Both the position numbers and the translations under genes were made by a program. The notes beneath the pieces were generated by a model that was given only the letters and a program-made list of their open reading frames with translations, searched no databases and was not told the DNA's origin. DNA of 64,000 nt from positions 450,189 through 514,188 of the forward strand of contig JAEERW010000001.1 in the NCBI GenBank assembly GCA_016286055.1. Direction: 5' to 3'. This stretch comes from Bacteroidales bacterium (GTDB lineage Bacteria; Bacteroidota; Bacteroidia; Bacteroidales; UBA3824). This document shows positions 1-9,965 of this stretch, piece after piece. Position 1 is the first letter of the stretch; each line of letters starts with the position of its first letter.

Positions 1-613
1 TTTTAACTGGTATTAGCAGTTTGCCGTCGCGGATGTTGATTTCGGCGTCAGCCTCTGTCCAACCCTGTGCCTTGGCGTTGCGCAACAGACGGTTTACAAC
101 ATTTGAGATTGACGCAGCCTTTACCTTTATCTCGTTGCGTATGCGGCGCAGTTCAGGCGAGGCGTTGTCGCTGATTTCGCCAGTTTCGGTCATTACGGCG
201 TTGATGGCTGATATGATTTCGCGGCTTACAAGTATATTTTGACATGTTTCACGCATATAAGGGTATTCGCTTTCGGGGCGCGACGCAAAAAACTGAGTTA
301 TAAGCCGGAGAGTTTCGGTGCAGCGTTTTAGGTCAAATAGCTCTTGTACCGAGAGAAAAGTGTTTTCTTTGGAGATTTTTTTCAAACCGTACCTTAAGTC
401 AAAATACCCATCTTGAGGAAAGGTTACGGACATCATAATTATATGTTTGAACTCTGCTGTGAGGTTGAGGTCGCGTTTGATGTCGTTGAAACTGCTGCTG
501 AATGTCATCTCGTCTACCTGACTTTTGCCAAGGTCGCAGATGCAGTAGTTTTTTATTGTTTCCCTAATCTTGTTGAATCCTGTTTTAACCTCAAAGTTTT
601 TAGGATATATCAT
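1..613 (-). CDS. mutS2: Endonuclease MutS2, N-terminal part (runs off the window)
   Basis: MutS2 is a MutS-family ATPase that binds branched DNA or stalled ribosomes and carries a C-terminal Smr domain. Only about 204 N-terminal residues are inside the window. They begin MIYPKNFEVKTGFNKIRETI, a typical Bacteroidetes MutS2 opening, and include the lever/core segment GEISDNASPELRRIRNEI, which is diagnostic for MutS2. The ATPase and Smr parts lie beyond base 1. The ATG overlaps the last 14 bases of the upstream membrane-protein gene, so translation is probably coupled. The family call is secure from the motif; completeness cannot be judged. Confidence 0.88.
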   Translation of the reverse strand, partial: MIYPKNFEVKTGFNKIRETIKNYCICDLGKSQVDEMTFSSSFNDIKRDLNLTAEFKHIIMMSVTFPQDGYFDLRYGLKKISKENTFLSVQELFDLKRCTETLRLITQFFASRPESEYPYMRETCQNILVSREIISAINAVMTETGEISDNASPELRRIRNEIKVKAASISNVVNRLLRNAKAQGWTEADAEINIRDGKLLIPVK

Positions 614-1022
614 CGGTGTTTTGATTGTTGGGTTTGTCCTTCGGCGCTTTGGCTTTCTTAGCGGGAGGATTATACTTGAGAATCTTGTCTTGGGCTATGT
701 ACATTCTCGAACCCTTGTCGCCATAGTCCTCTTGTACATATCTTCTGATCTCAACAGAAAACCTTTTGCGTATTTCTTGTGGTAAGATATTCTTTTTGAG
801 TTGTTTGGCGTATTTGTTTATAATCGAAAGTTCTTCGTATTGCTCGTTTTCTTTGAGCACTTTCCTTGCCATAAGTAGCATCTTTGGCATCTCCTTGCGT
901 ATAATCATACAGTCGTGGATATACATTACCAACCATATTAGCAATGCTATCAATAATATGGCGGCAATCACCCCGAACATGCCTCCGAAGCCTTTGCAAA
1001 ATCCTGATCCGATATTTTCCAT
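600..1022 (-). CDS. Small membrane protein, paralogue of the next gene upstream
   Basis: 140 residues, family not recognised. A glycine-rich start (GSGFCKGFGGMFGVIAA) leads into one transmembrane helix at about residues 15-37. A charged, helical cytoplasmic segment follows (EMPKMLLMARKVLKENEQYEELSIINKYAKQLKKN, in pieces) and then a lysine/proline-rich tail. The spacing of GF..FGG..GV, EMPK.LL, the glutamate cluster and K.N.LP.E matches the 103-residue protein encoded just upstream, so the two are tandem paralogues. The stop overlaps the mutS2 start. No promoter was seen in the 102-bp gap to the upstream gene, which suggests one transcript with mutS2. Confidence 0.7.
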   Translation of the reverse strand: MENIGSGFCKGFGGMFGVIAAILLIALLIWLVMYIHDCMIIRKEMPKMLLMARKVLKENEQYEELSIINKYAKQLKKNILPQEIRKRFSVEIRRYVQEDYGDKGSRMYIAQDKILKYNPPAKKAKAPKDKPNNQNTDDIS

Positions 1023-1124
1023 TTTGATTTTTTACTATATATATAAGGTGTGGTTTTGCAAAATGAAACGGACACTTTTGCGGGCTTATTGCCTGAAGCC
1101 GGTTGTGAAAACATTTATTTTGCG

Positions 1125-1436
1125 TTACGCTTCCTGATGTTGCTTTAAAAAATCCTTAAGGTACTTTGCACTGTACCTCACCGATAGTTCGCGCGGCATC
1201 TCGTTGCGTTTGAGCTTTTCGAGGAACCGGTCGATTTCAATTATCTCGTCAAATTTTTCGAGCGAGATAAGTACGGTTCTGTATTCGAGGATTAGTTTTG
1301 GCATCTTACGCAAAGTACGACGCCTTTTGATAAAAATTTTGGCGGTAACCCAGACTCCCATACACAGTCCAAAGGCGCACAATACGCCCAACGCGCCTCC
1401 GAATGCCGTAGCAAATCCGGTTAATAGTTCATTCAT
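1125..1436 (-). CDS. Small membrane protein, paralogue of the downstream gene
   Basis: 103 residues from MNELLTGFATAFGG. A longer frame opens at 1508, but the -7 promoter element lies at 1481-1488, so the internal ATG at 1436 is the realistic start. One transmembrane helix occupies about residues 14-36. A basic stretch (KRRRTLRKMPKLILEYR) follows, then an acidic/basic helical region with RNEMPREL. It shares the order and spacing of its motifs with the 140-residue protein downstream. Function unknown. It is first in a likely three-gene unit ending in mutS2. Confidence 0.7.
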   Translation of the reverse strand: MNELLTGFATAFGGALGVLCAFGLCMGVWVTAKIFIKRRRTLRKMPKLILEYRTVLISLEKFDEIIEIDRFLEKLKRNEMPRELSVRYSAKYLKDFLKQHQEA

Positions 1437-1480
1437 AATGTTTTGTTTTTCGTAAAAGTACTTTTGAGTTTTTGAGTGAG

Positions 1481-1513
1481 CAAATATACAAAAAAATATT
1501 AATTCCAACCAAA
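1481..1513 (-). promoter_or_regulatory. Promoter for the membrane-protein/mutS2 unit
   Basis: Read on the minus strand: TTTG (1513-1510), a 21-nt spacer, then TATATTTG (1488-1481). This fits the Bacteroidetes consensus TTTG-N19-21-TAnnTTTG and places transcription just ahead of the ATG at 1436. Confidence 0.7.
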
Positions 1514-1640
1514 AAAAAGCGAATAAAAAATAATTGTTAAATTTTTTACATCTACTTTATAGTATAATATTGATTATCAATGTATTAATAAAAATGAAGC
1601 AAAATATCTACCTTAAAATAAAAAAAATATTTATAAAACT

Positions 1641-1671
1641 GTTGTTTGCATTTGAAAAAAACTTACCTTTG
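1641..1671 (+). promoter_or_regulatory. Main promoter of the str-S10-spc ribosomal block
   Basis: GTTG (1641-1644), a 19-nt spacer and TACCTTTG (1664-1671), followed by a short leader to the rpsL ATG at 1706. The preceding bases, about 1510-1640, are very AT-rich and hold no gene; together with the divergent promoter at 1481-1513 they form a shared control region. Confidence 0.75.
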
Positions 1672-1705
1672 CGCTCTGAAATATATTAAATTTAAAGATA
1701 AGAAT

Positions 1706-2083
1706 ATGCCTACAATTCAACAGTTAGTAAGAAAAGGAAGGAAGACCATTACTTCTAAAAGTAAGGCTCCGGCATTAGATTCTTGTCCGCAACGTAGAGG
1801 CGTGTGCACACGTGTTTACACCACCACCCCCAAGAAACCTAACTCAGCAATGCGCAAAGTTGCTCGTGTAAGGCTCACCAACCAGAAGGAGGTTAACGCA
1901 TACATCCCCGGCGAAGGACACAATCTTCAGGAGCACTCTATCGTAATGGTAAGAGGCGGCCGTGTAAAAGACCTCCCTGGTGTACGTTATCACATCATCC
2001 GTGGTACATTGGATACTGCGGGCGTTGCAAACCGCGGACAGCAGAGATCTAAATACGGCGCTAAACGTCCTAAGAAAAAGTAA
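1706..2083 (+). CDS. rpsL: 30S ribosomal protein S12
   Basis: 125 residues starting [12 protein letters not shown]. An upstream in-frame ATG at 1646 is rejected because it would precede the transcription start. S12 lines the decoding centre. The PNSA loop (residues 45-48) with its flanking lysines, and [13 protein letters not shown], have the standard sequence, so there is no sign of streptomycin-resistance substitutions. First gene of the long ribosomal operon. Confidence 0.98.
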   Translation: MPTIQQLVRKGRKTITSKSKAPALDSCPQRRGVCTRVYTTTPKKPNSAMRKVARVRLTNQKEVNAYIPGEGHNLQEHSIVMVRGGRVKDLPGVRYHIIRGTLDTAGVANRGQQRSKYGAKRPKKK

Positions 2084-2104
2084 TTCTACAATCGGAGTAA
2101 AGCA

Positions 2105-2581
2105 ATGAGAAAATCAACACCAAAAAAACGACAGATTCTTGCCGACCCTGTGTACGGTGACCCGCTCGTAACTCGTTTTGTAAACGACATGATGGTTGAC
2201 GGCAAGAAGAGTATCGCCTTCAAAATCTTCTACAAAGCGATGGAACTCGTCGGTGAAAAAACAAAAGAAACCGGCAAGACTCCCACTGAGGTTTGGAAAA
2301 AGGCCATGGAGAACATCACTCCCGACGTTGAGGTTAAGAGCCGCAGAGTAGGCGGTGCCACATTCCAGGTACCTACCGAAATCCGTCCCGACCGCAAACA
2401 GTCGATCGGCATCAAAAACCTTATCCTCTACGCACGCCAGCGTTCTGGCCACTCTATGGCTGAGAAACTCGCTGCTGAGATAGTAGCGGCTTTCAACGAA
2501 GAAGGCGGCGCTTTCAAGAAGAAAGAAGATACTCACCGTATGGCAGAAGCCAACAAGGCTTTCGCATTTTTCAGATTCTAA
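2105..2581 (+). CDS. rpsG: 30S ribosomal protein S7
   Basis: 158 residues, usual length for Bacteroidetes. S7 nucleates assembly of the 30S head and contacts E-site tRNA. Typical segments are [32 protein letters not shown] and the C-terminal [14 protein letters not shown]. It sits 21 bp after rpsL and 24 bp before fusA, the conserved str order. Confidence 0.98.
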   Translation: MRKSTPKKRQILADPVYGDPLVTRFVNDMMVDGKKSIAFKIFYKAMELVGEKTKETGKTPTEVWKKAMENITPDVEVKSRRVGGATFQVPTEIRPDRKQSIGIKNLILYARQRSGHSMAEKLAAEIVAAFNEEGGAFKKKEDTHRMAEANKAFAFFRF

Positions 2582-2605
2582 GACATTAATCAATAGGCCG
2601 AACCA

Positions 2606-4723
2606 ATGAACCAAGAACTAAAATATACCCGAAACATCGGAATTATGGCACATATCGACGCCGGTAAGACCACAACTACCGAGCGAATATTGTTCTATAC
2701 CGGTGTTACACACAAGATGGGTGAAGTTCACGACGGAGCGGCCACCATGGATTGGATGTCGCAAGAGAAGGAGAGGGGCATTACTATCACCTCTGCCGCT
2801 ATCACCGCTTACTGGAACTACAATGATATTAAGCACACTATTAATATTATTGACACCCCCGGACACGTGGACTTTACCGTAGAGGTTGAACGTTCGCTTC
2901 GTGTACTCGATGGCGCAGTAGCAGTTTTTTGCGGTGTAGGAGGAGTGGAACCCCAGTCCGAAACTGTTTGGCGTCAGGCCGACCGCTATAGCGTGCCGCG
3001 TATCGCATTCGTAAACAAGATGGACCGCATAGGAGCTGACTTCTATTCGGTTGTATCTGAAATCGAAGAAAAACTTGGAGCCAACCCTGTACCGCTGCAG
3101 ATACCTATCGGCAGCGAAGATAAGTTCCAAGGCGTAATCGACCTTATTGAAATGGCGGCTTACTATTGGGACGCCGACGACCAGGGAATCAAATACACAA
3201 AGAAAGAAATCCCTGCCGACCTCGCCGAAACAGCAGCCGAGTGGCGCGAAAAACTCCTCGAGAAAACCGCCGAACTCGACAACAACCTTCTCGAAAAATA
3301 CTTAGAAGACAGCGCAAAGATAACCGAACAAGACATCAAAGACGCTGTACGCAACGCCACAATATCGTTGAAGCTGGTACCCGTGCTCTGCGGCTCTTCG
3401 CTAAGGAACAAAGGTGTACAAAAACTCCTCGACGCTATTGCAGCCTATCTGCCCAGCCCCGTTGACATAGGCGAAGTAAAAGGTACCGACCCCGACCATC
3501 CCGATAGGGAACTTATCCGCAAACCCGACGACAAAGAGCCATTCTCGGCACTCGCCTTCAAAATTGCGGTTGACCCATTCGTAGGTCGCCTCGTCTATAT
3601 CAGAGTCTATTCAGGAAAACTAAACGCCGGCGAAACCGTATTCAACGTACGCACCGGCAAAAGGGAAAGAATTTCGAACCTCTACCGTATGTACGCCAAC
3701 AAAGAAAACGCAATTGAAAGCGTTGAAGCCGGCGACATCTGCGGAGCTGTAGGATTCAAAGACATCCGCACAGGCGACTCGCTCGCCGAGCAGAAACATC
3801 CTATCGCATTCGAATCAATCGAATTCCCTGACCCTGTAATCGGAGTGGCAATAGAGCCCAAAACTCAAGCAGACCTTGACAAAATGGATCTCGCCCTTAC
3901 CAAACTCGCCGAAGAAGACCCCACATTCAAAATCAACGTGGATTCCGAAACCGGCCAAACAATAATCTCAGGAATGGGCGAACTTCACCTCGATATACTC
4001 ATCGACCGACTCAAACGTGAGTACAAAATCGAGATAACCCAGGGTAAACCTCAAGTAACCTACAAAGAGAAGATATATTCAACCGTAGAACACCACGAAG
4101 TGTTCAAAAAACAAACCGGTGGCAAAGGCAAATTCGCCGACATCACCGTAAGAATATCACCCTCCGACGAAGGCGAAACAGGACTCAAGTTCATCAACAG
4201 CATCAAAGGCGGCGTAATCCCCAAGGAATACATCCCCGCAATAGAGAAAGGCTTCCAAGAAGCAATGAACAACGGACCCCTGGCAGGTTTCAAACTGCAA
4301 AGTCTTACCGTAGAACTTATCGACGGTGCATACCACAGCGTAGACTCAGACGCTGTGTCGTTCGAAATCGCTGCCAAACAAGCGTTTAAAGCAGCAGCCG
4401 AACAGGCAAAAGCAAAACTATTAGAACCGGTAATGGAACTGACGGTAGACACGCCCGAAGAATATATGGGCGATGTGATAGCCGACATCAACAAACGCCG
4501 CGGACAAGTAGTAAGCACTGATTCAAAAGCAAAAATGAAAATTATCAAGTCGTTAGTGCCACTTGCAGAAACATTCGGATACGTGACCGTTTTGCGCACG
4601 CTCACCTCCGGAAGGGCAATCTCATCTATGCAGTTCCATAGTTACGACGAAGTGCCCGCCAACATTGCACAAGACATCATCGACAAGGTAAAAGGTAAAA
4701 TTACATTTATTGATCAATTATAA
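2606..4723 (+). CDS. fusA: Elongation factor G
   Basis: 705 residues, full length. The translocation GTPase motifs are intact: P-loop AHIDAGKT (15-22), switch-I RGITI, DTPGH (83-87) and NKMD (137-140). Domains II-V follow, with [16 protein letters not shown] in domain IV and [11 protein letters not shown] near the end. tuf does not follow it; S10 begins 10 bp downstream, which is normal for this phylum. Confidence 0.98.
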   Translation: MNQELKYTRNIGIMAHIDAGKTTTTERILFYTGVTHKMGEVHDGAATMDWMSQEKERGITITSAAITAYWNYNDIKHTINIIDTPGHVDFTVEVERSLRVLDGAVAVFCGVGGVEPQSETVWRQADRYSVPRIAFVNKMDRIGADFYSVVSEIEEKLGANPVPLQIPIGSEDKFQGVIDLIEMAAYYWDADDQGIKYTKKEIPADLAETAAEWREKLLEKTAELDNNLLEKYLEDSAKITEQDIKDAVRNATISLKLVPVLCGSSLRNKGVQKLLDAIAAYLPSPVDIGEVKGTDPDHPDRELIRKPDDKEPFSALAFKIAVDPFVGRLVYIRVYSGKLNAGETVFNVRTGKRERISNLYRMYANKENAIESVEAGDICGAVGFKDIRTGDSLAEQKHPIAFESIEFPDPVIGVAIEPKTQADLDKMDLALTKLAEEDPTFKINVDSETGQTIISGMGELHLDILIDRLKREYKIEITQGKPQVTYKEKIYSTVEHHEVFKKQTGGKGKFADITVRISPSDEGETGLKFINSIKGGVIPKEYIPAIEKGFQEAMNNGPLAGFKLQSLTVELIDGAYHSVDSDAVSFEIAAKQAFKAAAEQAKAKLLEPVMELTVDTPEEYMGDVIADINKRRGQVVSTDSKAKMKIIKSLVPLAETFGYVTVLRTLTSGRAISSMQFHSYDEVPANIAQDIIDKVKGKITFIDQL

Positions 4724-4733
4724 TTAAAACATT

Positions 4734-5042
4734 ATGAGTCAGAAGATTCGTATCAAATTAAAATCTTACGATCATAATTTGGTTGACAACTCGGCTGAAA
4801 AAATCGTTAAGACCGTAAAAAGCACTGGCGCTGTACTTAGCGGACCAATTCCGCTTCCCACCCAGAAGAGAATCTTTACGGTAAACCGCTCGACATTCGT
4901 AAACAAGAAGTCGAGAGAGCAATTCCAGCTGTCGTCATTCAAAAGACTGATCGACATCTACAGCTCCACCCCCAAGACCATCGACGCTCTTATGAAGCTC
5001 GAACTCCCCAGCGGTGTGTCAGTAGAAATCAAGGTTATATAA
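4734..5042 (+). CDS. rpsJ: 30S ribosomal protein S10
   Basis: 102 residues ([20 protein letters not shown]). S10 is a 30S head protein and also the NusG/NusB partner (NusE) in transcription antitermination. The [17 protein letters not shown] segment is standard. A 73-nt gap follows, the longest between genes from rpsL to secY; it contains CCGGC/CCCGG-type short repeats but no convincing terminator. Confidence 0.97.
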   Translation: MSQKIRIKLKSYDHNLVDNSAEKIVKTVKSTGAVLSGPIPLPTQKRIFTVNRSTFVNKKSREQFQLSSFKRLIDIYSSTPKTIDALMKLELPSGVSVEIKVI

Positions 5043-5115
5043 TTTGAATTAAGAAACAAAAACAACATTTACCAATACCGGCAGAGCCCGGCAAGTAAAC
5101 AAAAACAGAAACAAA

Positions 5116-5733
5116 ATGTCAGGAATTATAGGAAAAAAAGTCGGAATGACCTCTGTTTTCACCGAAGACGGAACAAACGTCCCCGTAACAGTGATAGAAG
5201 CAGGACCTTGCGTAGTTTCGCAGATCAAAACCGTTGAAACAGACGGCTACAGCGCTATCCAATTGGCATTCGACGACAAGAAAGAGAAAAGCGCCACAAA
5301 ACCAGAAATTGAGCGCTTCAAGAAAATCGGCTCAACTCCGAAAAGAAAAATCGCCGAATTCAAAAACATCGAGCAAGAAGTAAAACTCGGCGACATAGTA
5401 ACTGTTGAATCGTTGACAGAAAACGAACTTATCAATGTAACCGGTATTTCCAAAGGTAAAGGATACCAAGGCGTAGTTAAACGTCACCACTTCGGCGGCG
5501 TAGGCGGAACCACACACGGTCAGCACAATAGACTCCGTGCTCCCGGTTCACTCGGCGCCTCTTCGTTCCCCTCAAAAGTGTTCAAGGGAATGCGCATGGC
5601 CGGACGCACAGGTAACGACACCGTAAAGGTACGCAACCTCAGAATCGTTAAAATCATCGCCGAACACAACCTCGTATTGGTAAAGGGTGCAGTGCCCGGA
5701 GCCAAAGGATCATACTTAAAATTGGAAAACTAA
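5116..5733 (+). CDS. rplC: 50S ribosomal protein L3
   Basis: 205 residues. L3 is an early-assembly protein that reaches the peptidyl-transferase centre. [15 protein letters not shown] at the start and the loop [21 protein letters not shown] (residues about 118-138) are diagnostic. Its stop overlaps the rplD start (TAATG), so L3 and L4 are translationally coupled. Confidence 0.97.
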   Translation: MSGIIGKKVGMTSVFTEDGTNVPVTVIEAGPCVVSQIKTVETDGYSAIQLAFDDKKEKSATKPEIERFKKIGSTPKRKIAEFKNIEQEVKLGDIVTVESLTENELINVTGISKGKGYQGVVKRHHFGGVGGTTHGQHNRLRAPGSLGASSFPSKVFKGMRMAGRTGNDTVKVRNLRIVKIIAEHNLVLVKGAVPGAKGSYLKLEN

Positions 5734-6362
5734 TGGAAATATCAGTATTTAACATCGAAGGAAAGGACACCGGCAAGAAAGTCCAGCTCAACGACGCAAT
5801 CTTTGCCGTTGAACCCAAAGACCACGCCATGTATCTCGACGTAAAGAGAATACTGGCCGACAGAAGACAGGGCACAGCCAAAACCAAAGAAAGAAGCGAA
5901 ATGTCGGGCTCTACCCGCAAGCTCAAAAAACAGAAAGGTACCGGCGGCGCACGTTCAGGTGATATCAATTCGCCCGTAATGGTAGGCGGAGCACGCTGCT
6001 TCGGACCCCGTCCCCGTGACTATAGCTTCAAACTCAACAAGAAGGTAATAGCCCTCGCACGCAAATCAGCGCTCACTTACAAAGCCAAAGACCAGCAGAT
6101 AATTGTTGTTGAAGACTTCGCTTTCGACGCTCCCAAAACCAAAAAATTCGTCGAAATAAAAAATAATTTGAAAATCAGCGATAAAAAATCACTTTTGGTT
6201 TTGCAGAATGAAAATAAGAATATATATTTGTCGCTGAGAAATTTAGACAGATCAGAAGTTACAACTGCCAATAAATTAAATACTTACGACATTCTCAATG
6301 CTCAGTCGTTGGTGTTGACCGAAGGCGCAGTTGAAGTTTTGAATACGATTTTCAACAAATAA
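5733..6362 (+). CDS. rplD: 50S ribosomal protein L4
   Basis: 209 residues. L4 lines the polypeptide exit tunnel; [20 protein letters not shown] and [19 protein letters not shown] form the tunnel extension. The last third, from about base 6130, turns abruptly AT-rich with codons unlike the rest of the operon (for example [17 protein letters not shown]), while remaining plausible L4. A perfect promoter-like pair lies inside this stretch. Confidence 0.96.
   Translation: MEISVFNIEGKDTGKKVQLNDAIFAVEPKDHAMYLDVKRILADRRQGTAKTKERSEMSGSTRKLKKQKGTGGARSGDINSPVMVGGARCFGPRPRDYSFKLNKKVIALARKSALTYKAKDQQIIVVEDFAFDAPKTKKFVEIKNNLKISDKKSLLVLQNENKNIYLSLRNLDRSEVTTANKLNTYDILNAQSLVLTEGAVEVLNTIFNK
6200..6230 (+). 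promoter_or_regulatory. Possible internal promoter inside rplD
   Basis: TTTG (6200-6203), a 19-nt spacer and TATATTTG (6223-6230) make a full consensus match within the AT-rich end of rplD. It would drive rplW onward. Chance is possible in AT-rich coding DNA. Confidence 0.4.
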
Positions 6363-6376
6363 GACACGAAAAAAAA

Positions 6377-6730
6377 ATGGAAATCATAGAAAAACCACTA
6401 ACAACCGAGAAATTTACGGCTCTTGCAAGCAAGACTGTACGTACCGGTAAGAAGGGTAACAAAAACGGCAGACCTGACACTAGGGGCAATCGCACCATCA
6501 GTCAGTTTGCATTCATCGTTAACCCCAACGCCAACAAAATTCAGATCAAGAATGCCGTTGAGAGTTTGTATAATGTTACTGTAGTGGCAGTTAACACAAT
6601 GAAGTACTCCGGTAAAGTAAAAACACGCAACACCAAGTCAGGAGTGTTGACCGGCAAAGAGAAAACTTACAAAAAAGCAGTCGTAACATTAAAAGACGGC
6701 GAGACTATCAATTTTTATAGCAACGTTTAA
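6377..6730 (+). CDS. rplW: 50S ribosomal protein L23 with a basic insertion
   Basis: 117 residues against about 96 usual for Bacteroidetes. L23 surrounds the exit of the peptide tunnel and docks trigger factor and SRP. The N-terminus ([19 protein letters not shown]) and the rest ([19 protein letters not shown] onward) are standard. Between them, at about residues 20-41, lies an extra run of some 20 residues rich in Lys, Arg, Gly and Asn. The frame is intact and the gene is in its normal place, so this is a real insertion in the protein. Confidence 0.95.
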   Translation: MEIIEKPLTTEKFTALASKTVRTGKKGNKNGRPDTRGNRTISQFAFIVNPNANKIQIKNAVESLYNVTVVAVNTMKYSGKVKTRNTKSGVLTGKEKTYKKAVVTLKDGETINFYSNV

Positions 6731-6735
6731 ACAAA

Positions 6736-7560
6736 ATGGCAGTAAGACAATTTAAACCGACAACTCCGGGACAAAGAGGAAAAGTACTAAGTACATTCGA
6801 CGAAATTACCGCAAGCAAACCCGAAAAGTCACTGACCTTCGGTTACTCCAAAACAGGAGGACGCAACCATACCGGTAAAATGACTGTACGCTACATAGGC
6901 GGAGGACACAAACAGAAATACAGAATAGTAGACTTCTTGCGCAACAAAGACGGTGTCCCCGGAACAGTAAAGACTATTGAATACGACCCGAATCGTACGG
7001 CTCGTATAGCACTCGTTTATTATGCCGACGGCGAGAAAAGATACATCGTCGCCCCTAACGGCATTCAGGTAGGACAGAAAATCGTAGCAGGCAAAGGCGC
7101 AGCCCCCGAAATCGGCAACGCCCTCTTCCTCGCTGACATTCCGCTGGGAACAATTATCCACAATATCGAACTGCACCCCGGTGAAGGCGGTGTATTAGCA
7201 AGAAGCGCAGGTTCGTATGCCCAGCTTACTGCAAGAGACGGCAAATATGCAATAGTTAAACTTCCTTCTGGCGAAACAAGAATGATACTTGTAACATGCA
7301 AAGCCACAATAGGAAGCGTATCAAACGGCGACCACGAGCTTGAGAAAAGCGGCAAAGCCGGACGTTCACGCTGGCAAGGACGCAGACCCCGCAACCGCGG
7401 CGTAGTAATGAACCCTGTCGATCACCCGATGGGCGGTGGTGAAGGACGCGCATCAGGCGGACACCCGAGATCTCGCAAGGGACTCCTCGCTAAAGGTTAC
7501 AAGACCCGCAGCCCCAAAAAGAGCACCAGCAAGTTTATAATCGAAAGAAGAAGTAAATAA
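6736..7560 (+). CDS. rplB: 50S ribosomal protein L2
   Basis: 274 residues, full length. L2 binds 23S rRNA at the subunit interface and is needed for peptidyl-transferase assembly. The C-terminal motif [19 protein letters not shown] with its conserved histidine is present. Five bases separate it from rplW. Confidence 0.98.
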   Translation: MAVRQFKPTTPGQRGKVLSTFDEITASKPEKSLTFGYSKTGGRNHTGKMTVRYIGGGHKQKYRIVDFLRNKDGVPGTVKTIEYDPNRTARIALVYYADGEKRYIVAPNGIQVGQKIVAGKGAAPEIGNALFLADIPLGTIIHNIELHPGEGGVLARSAGSYAQLTARDGKYAIVKLPSGETRMILVTCKATIGSVSNGDHELEKSGKAGRSRWQGRRPRNRGVVMNPVDHPMGGGEGRASGGHPRSRKGLLAKGYKTRSPKKSTSKFIIERRSK

Positions 7561-7577
7561 TTAATGCATATTTAATC

Positions 7578-7844
7578 ATGAGTCGTTCAATTAAAAAAGG
7601 CCCGTTCATCGATTACAACCTCGAAAAGAAAGTTCTTGCCATGAACGAATCCGGCAAGAAATCAGTAGTTAAATCATGGGCAAGAGCCTCAGTTATCTCT
7701 CCCGACTTCGTAGGACACACAGTTGCCATCCACAACGGCAATAAGTTCATACCCGTTTACGTAACAGAAAACATGGTAGGACACAAGTTCGGCGAATTTG
7801 CCCCCACACGTACGTTCAGAGGCCACGGAGGAAACAAAAAGTAA
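7578..7844 (+). CDS. rpsS: 30S ribosomal protein S19
   Basis: 88 residues ([19 protein letters not shown]). S19 partners S13 in the 30S head. [35 protein letters not shown], read in pieces, is the family core. Normal length and place. Confidence 0.98.
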   Translation: MSRSIKKGPFIDYNLEKKVLAMNESGKKSVVKSWARASVISPDFVGHTVAIHNGNKFIPVYVTENMVGHKFGEFAPTRTFRGHGGNKK

Positions 7845-7879
7845 AATTAAGTTAGACCATTTAATAAAGGAATACTAAA

Positions 7880-8302
7880 ATGGGTGAAACAAAACGAACC
7901 AAGAAGACAGTCAGAGCACAGAAACTGAAAGAACAGAAGAAAAACGTAGCTTTCGCCATTCTGAGAAACAACCCGACTTCTCCCAGAAAAATGCGCCTCG
8001 TAGCCGGACTTATCAGAAACCAGCCCGCCAACAAAGCATTGGACATCCTTCAGTTCTCTCCCCAGGAGGCAGCCGGCAAGTTGAGAAAACTTTTGCAGTC
8101 GGCAATTGCAAACTGGGTGAACAAAAACGAAAACGCACGTCTCGAAGACGCCGACCTATACGTAAAAGAAGTTAAAGTAGACGGCGCCAGAATGTTGAAA
8201 AGACTTAGACCAGCGCCCCAAGGACGCGCTTACAGAATCAGAAAGAGGTCTAATCACGTTACAATTGTATTAGGTACTAAAGAAAATAAAGAAGAAAAAT
8301 AA
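7880..8302 (+). CDS. rplV: 50S ribosomal protein L22
   Basis: 140 residues with a Lys/Arg-rich N-terminal extension (KRTKKTVRAQKLKEQKK) before the core, as in other Bacteroidetes. L22 lines the exit tunnel; its beta-hairpin is ARMLKRLRPAPQGRAYRIRK. The TAA is followed directly by the rpsC ATG. Confidence 0.97.
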   Translation: MGETKRTKKTVRAQKLKEQKKNVAFAILRNNPTSPRKMRLVAGLIRNQPANKALDILQFSPQEAAGKLRKLLQSAIANWVNKNENARLEDADLYVKEVKVDGARMLKRLRPAPQGRAYRIRKRSNHVTIVLGTKENKEEK

Positions 8303-9001
8303 ATGGGACAGAAAACTAATCCAATCAGCAACAGGCTGGGAATTATAAAAGGTTGGGATTCTAACTGGTACGACGGCAAGAACTATTCTGAGAAAATAGT
8401 TGAGGACGACAAGATACGCAAGTACCTCAACGTCCGTCTCGCCAAGGCCAGCATATCCAAAATCATTATCGAGAGGACCCTCAAACTCATTACTGTAACA
8501 GTAAACACCGCTCGTCCGGGCATCATCATCGGCAAAGGCGGACAGGAAGTGGACAAAATCAAAGAAGAGCTCAAGAACATCACCAATAAGGAAGTTCAGA
8601 TCAACATCTTCGAAATCAAACGTCCCGAATTGGACGCAGTAATAGTAGCCAACAACGTAGCACGTCAGCTCGAAGGCAAGATAGCATACCGTCGCGCAAT
8701 TAAGATGGCCGTATCTTCTACCATGAGAATGGGAGCAGAAGGCATCAAATTCGTGATCTCAGGCCGTTTAAACGGTGCTGAAATGGCACGCTGCGAGGCC
8801 TTCAAGGAGGGCAGAATTCCTCTGCACACTTTGAGAGCCGACATCGACTACGCATTCGCCGAGGCACACACCAAAGTAGGCCGCATAGGCATTAAAGTAT
8901 GGATCTGCAAAGGCGAAGTATACGGCAAAAGAGACCTCACTCCATCAACAGGAGCAAAGCCACAGCCCAAACGCGGCTTCAGGCCGAAAAAACAAAAGTA
9001 A
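8303..9001 (+). CDS. rpsC: 30S ribosomal protein S3
   Basis: 232 residues. S3 forms part of the mRNA entry channel. The KH domain carries [17 protein letters not shown] at about residues 72-88, and the C-terminal half has the [20 protein letters not shown] segment. It starts at the base after the rplV stop. Confidence 0.98.
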   Translation: MGQKTNPISNRLGIIKGWDSNWYDGKNYSEKIVEDDKIRKYLNVRLAKASISKIIIERTLKLITVTVNTARPGIIIGKGGQEVDKIKEELKNITNKEVQINIFEIKRPELDAVIVANNVARQLEGKIAYRRAIKMAVSSTMRMGAEGIKFVISGRLNGAEMARCEAFKEGRIPLHTLRADIDYAFAEAHTKVGRIGIKVWICKGEVYGKRDLTPSTGAKPQPKRGFRPKKQK

Positions 9002-9029
9002 GTTTCTTTAACAATTAAAGCTAAGAAAA

Positions 9030-9464
9030 ATGTTACAGCCGAAAAAGACCAAATACAGAAAAATGCAGAAGGGCCGCATGAGAGGTCTCGCACAAAGAGG
9101 CCACGAAATTGCGTTCGGCTCGTTTGCCCTTAAAGCATTAGAGAATTTCTGGATCACAGGACGCCAGATTGAGGCAGCCCGTCAGGCTATTTCGCGTAAG
9201 ATGCAGCGCGAAGGACAAATCTGGATCCGTATCTTCCCCGACAAGCCAGTTACCAAAAAACCTGCTGAAGTCCGCATGGGTAAAGGTAAAGGCCAGCCGG
9301 AATATTTCGTAGCACCCGTTACCCCCGGAAGAATCATGTTCGAAACCGACGGTGTACCCTACGAAATCGCTAAAGAAGCACTGCGCCTCGCAGCCCAGAA
9401 GCTTCCCATTAAAACTAAGTTTATCGTTAGACGCGATTATGCCAACACTTTAAGCAACGAATAA
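9030..9464 (+). CDS. rplP: 50S ribosomal protein L16
   Basis: 144 residues. L16 positions A-site tRNA at the peptidyl-transferase centre. [39 protein letters not shown] and [19 protein letters not shown] are family signatures. Its stop overlaps the rpmC ATG (TAATG). Confidence 0.98.
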   Translation: MLQPKKTKYRKMQKGRMRGLAQRGHEIAFGSFALKALENFWITGRQIEAARQAISRKMQREGQIWIRIFPDKPVTKKPAEVRMGKGKGQPEYFVAPVTPGRIMFETDGVPYEIAKEALRLAAQKLPIKTKFIVRRDYANTLSNE

Positions 9465-9676
9465 TGAAAAGTTCAGAATTAAACAAAGAGATCAGAGACC
9501 TGACCCAGGCGGAACTTGACGAAAAAATCAAGTCTGTAACCATGGACTACACCAAGATGAAACTCAACCACGCAGTATCGCACATTGAGAATCCTTTACA
9601 GATACGTCACACCCGCAGATACATCGCAAGGTTGTTGACAGAAAAACGCAGTAGGGAATTAAAAAACGTCCAATAG
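9464..9676 (+). CDS. rpmC: 50S ribosomal protein L29
   Basis: 70 residues, two helices (KSSELNKEIRDLTQAELDEK and the pair ending in RRYIARLLTEKRSRE). L29 sits beside L23 at the tunnel exit. Overlaps rplP by one base. Confidence 0.96.
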   Translation: MKSSELNKEIRDLTQAELDEKIKSVTMDYTKMKLNHAVSHIENPLQIRHTRRYIARLLTEKRSRELKNVQ

Positions 9677-9685
9677 ATTTATACC

Positions 9686-9964
9686 ATGGAAGAAGTTAAA
9701 AATCAAGAAGTTGCACGCAACTTTAGAAAAGAGCGTATCGGAGTGGTAGTAAGCAACAAAATGCAGAAATCTATCGTCGTAGAAGTAAAGCGCAAAATGA
9801 TGCACCCTAAGTACGGAAAATTCATCCTCCGCACCAAGAAATTCGTAGCGCACGACGAAGAAAACACCTGCAACATAGGTGATACAGTACGCATTATGGA
9901 AACACGTCCGATGAGCAAACGCAAAAACTGGAGATTAGTTGAAATCGTAGAAAGAGCTAAGTAA
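9686..9964 (+). CDS. rpsQ: 30S ribosomal protein S17
   Basis: 92 residues. OB-fold 16S-binding protein; [26 protein letters not shown] and [20 protein letters not shown] are standard. One base separates the stop from the rplN start. Confidence 0.97.
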   Translation: MEEVKNQEVARNFRKERIGVVVSNKMQKSIVVEVKRKMMHPKYGKFILRTKKFVAHDEENTCNIGDTVRIMETRPMSKRKNWRLVEIVERAK

Positions 9965-9965
9965 A

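Noticed and set aside
1509-1640. tRNA or small RNA gene in the AT-rich region before rpsL
   Set aside because: No cloverleaf, hairpin or conserved core could be drawn; only divergent promoters are supported. No tRNA or rRNA gene was seen anywhere in the window.
4060-4605. Long open frame antisense to fusA (and similar ones at 2114-2614 and 2618-3130)
   Set aside because: They mirror the codon bias of the ribosomal genes on the other strand, have no family motifs, no promoter, and lie wholly inside essential genes.
4724-4733. Missing tuf after fusA as a deletion
   Set aside because: In Bacteroidota tuf normally lies elsewhere; S10 directly follows fusA.
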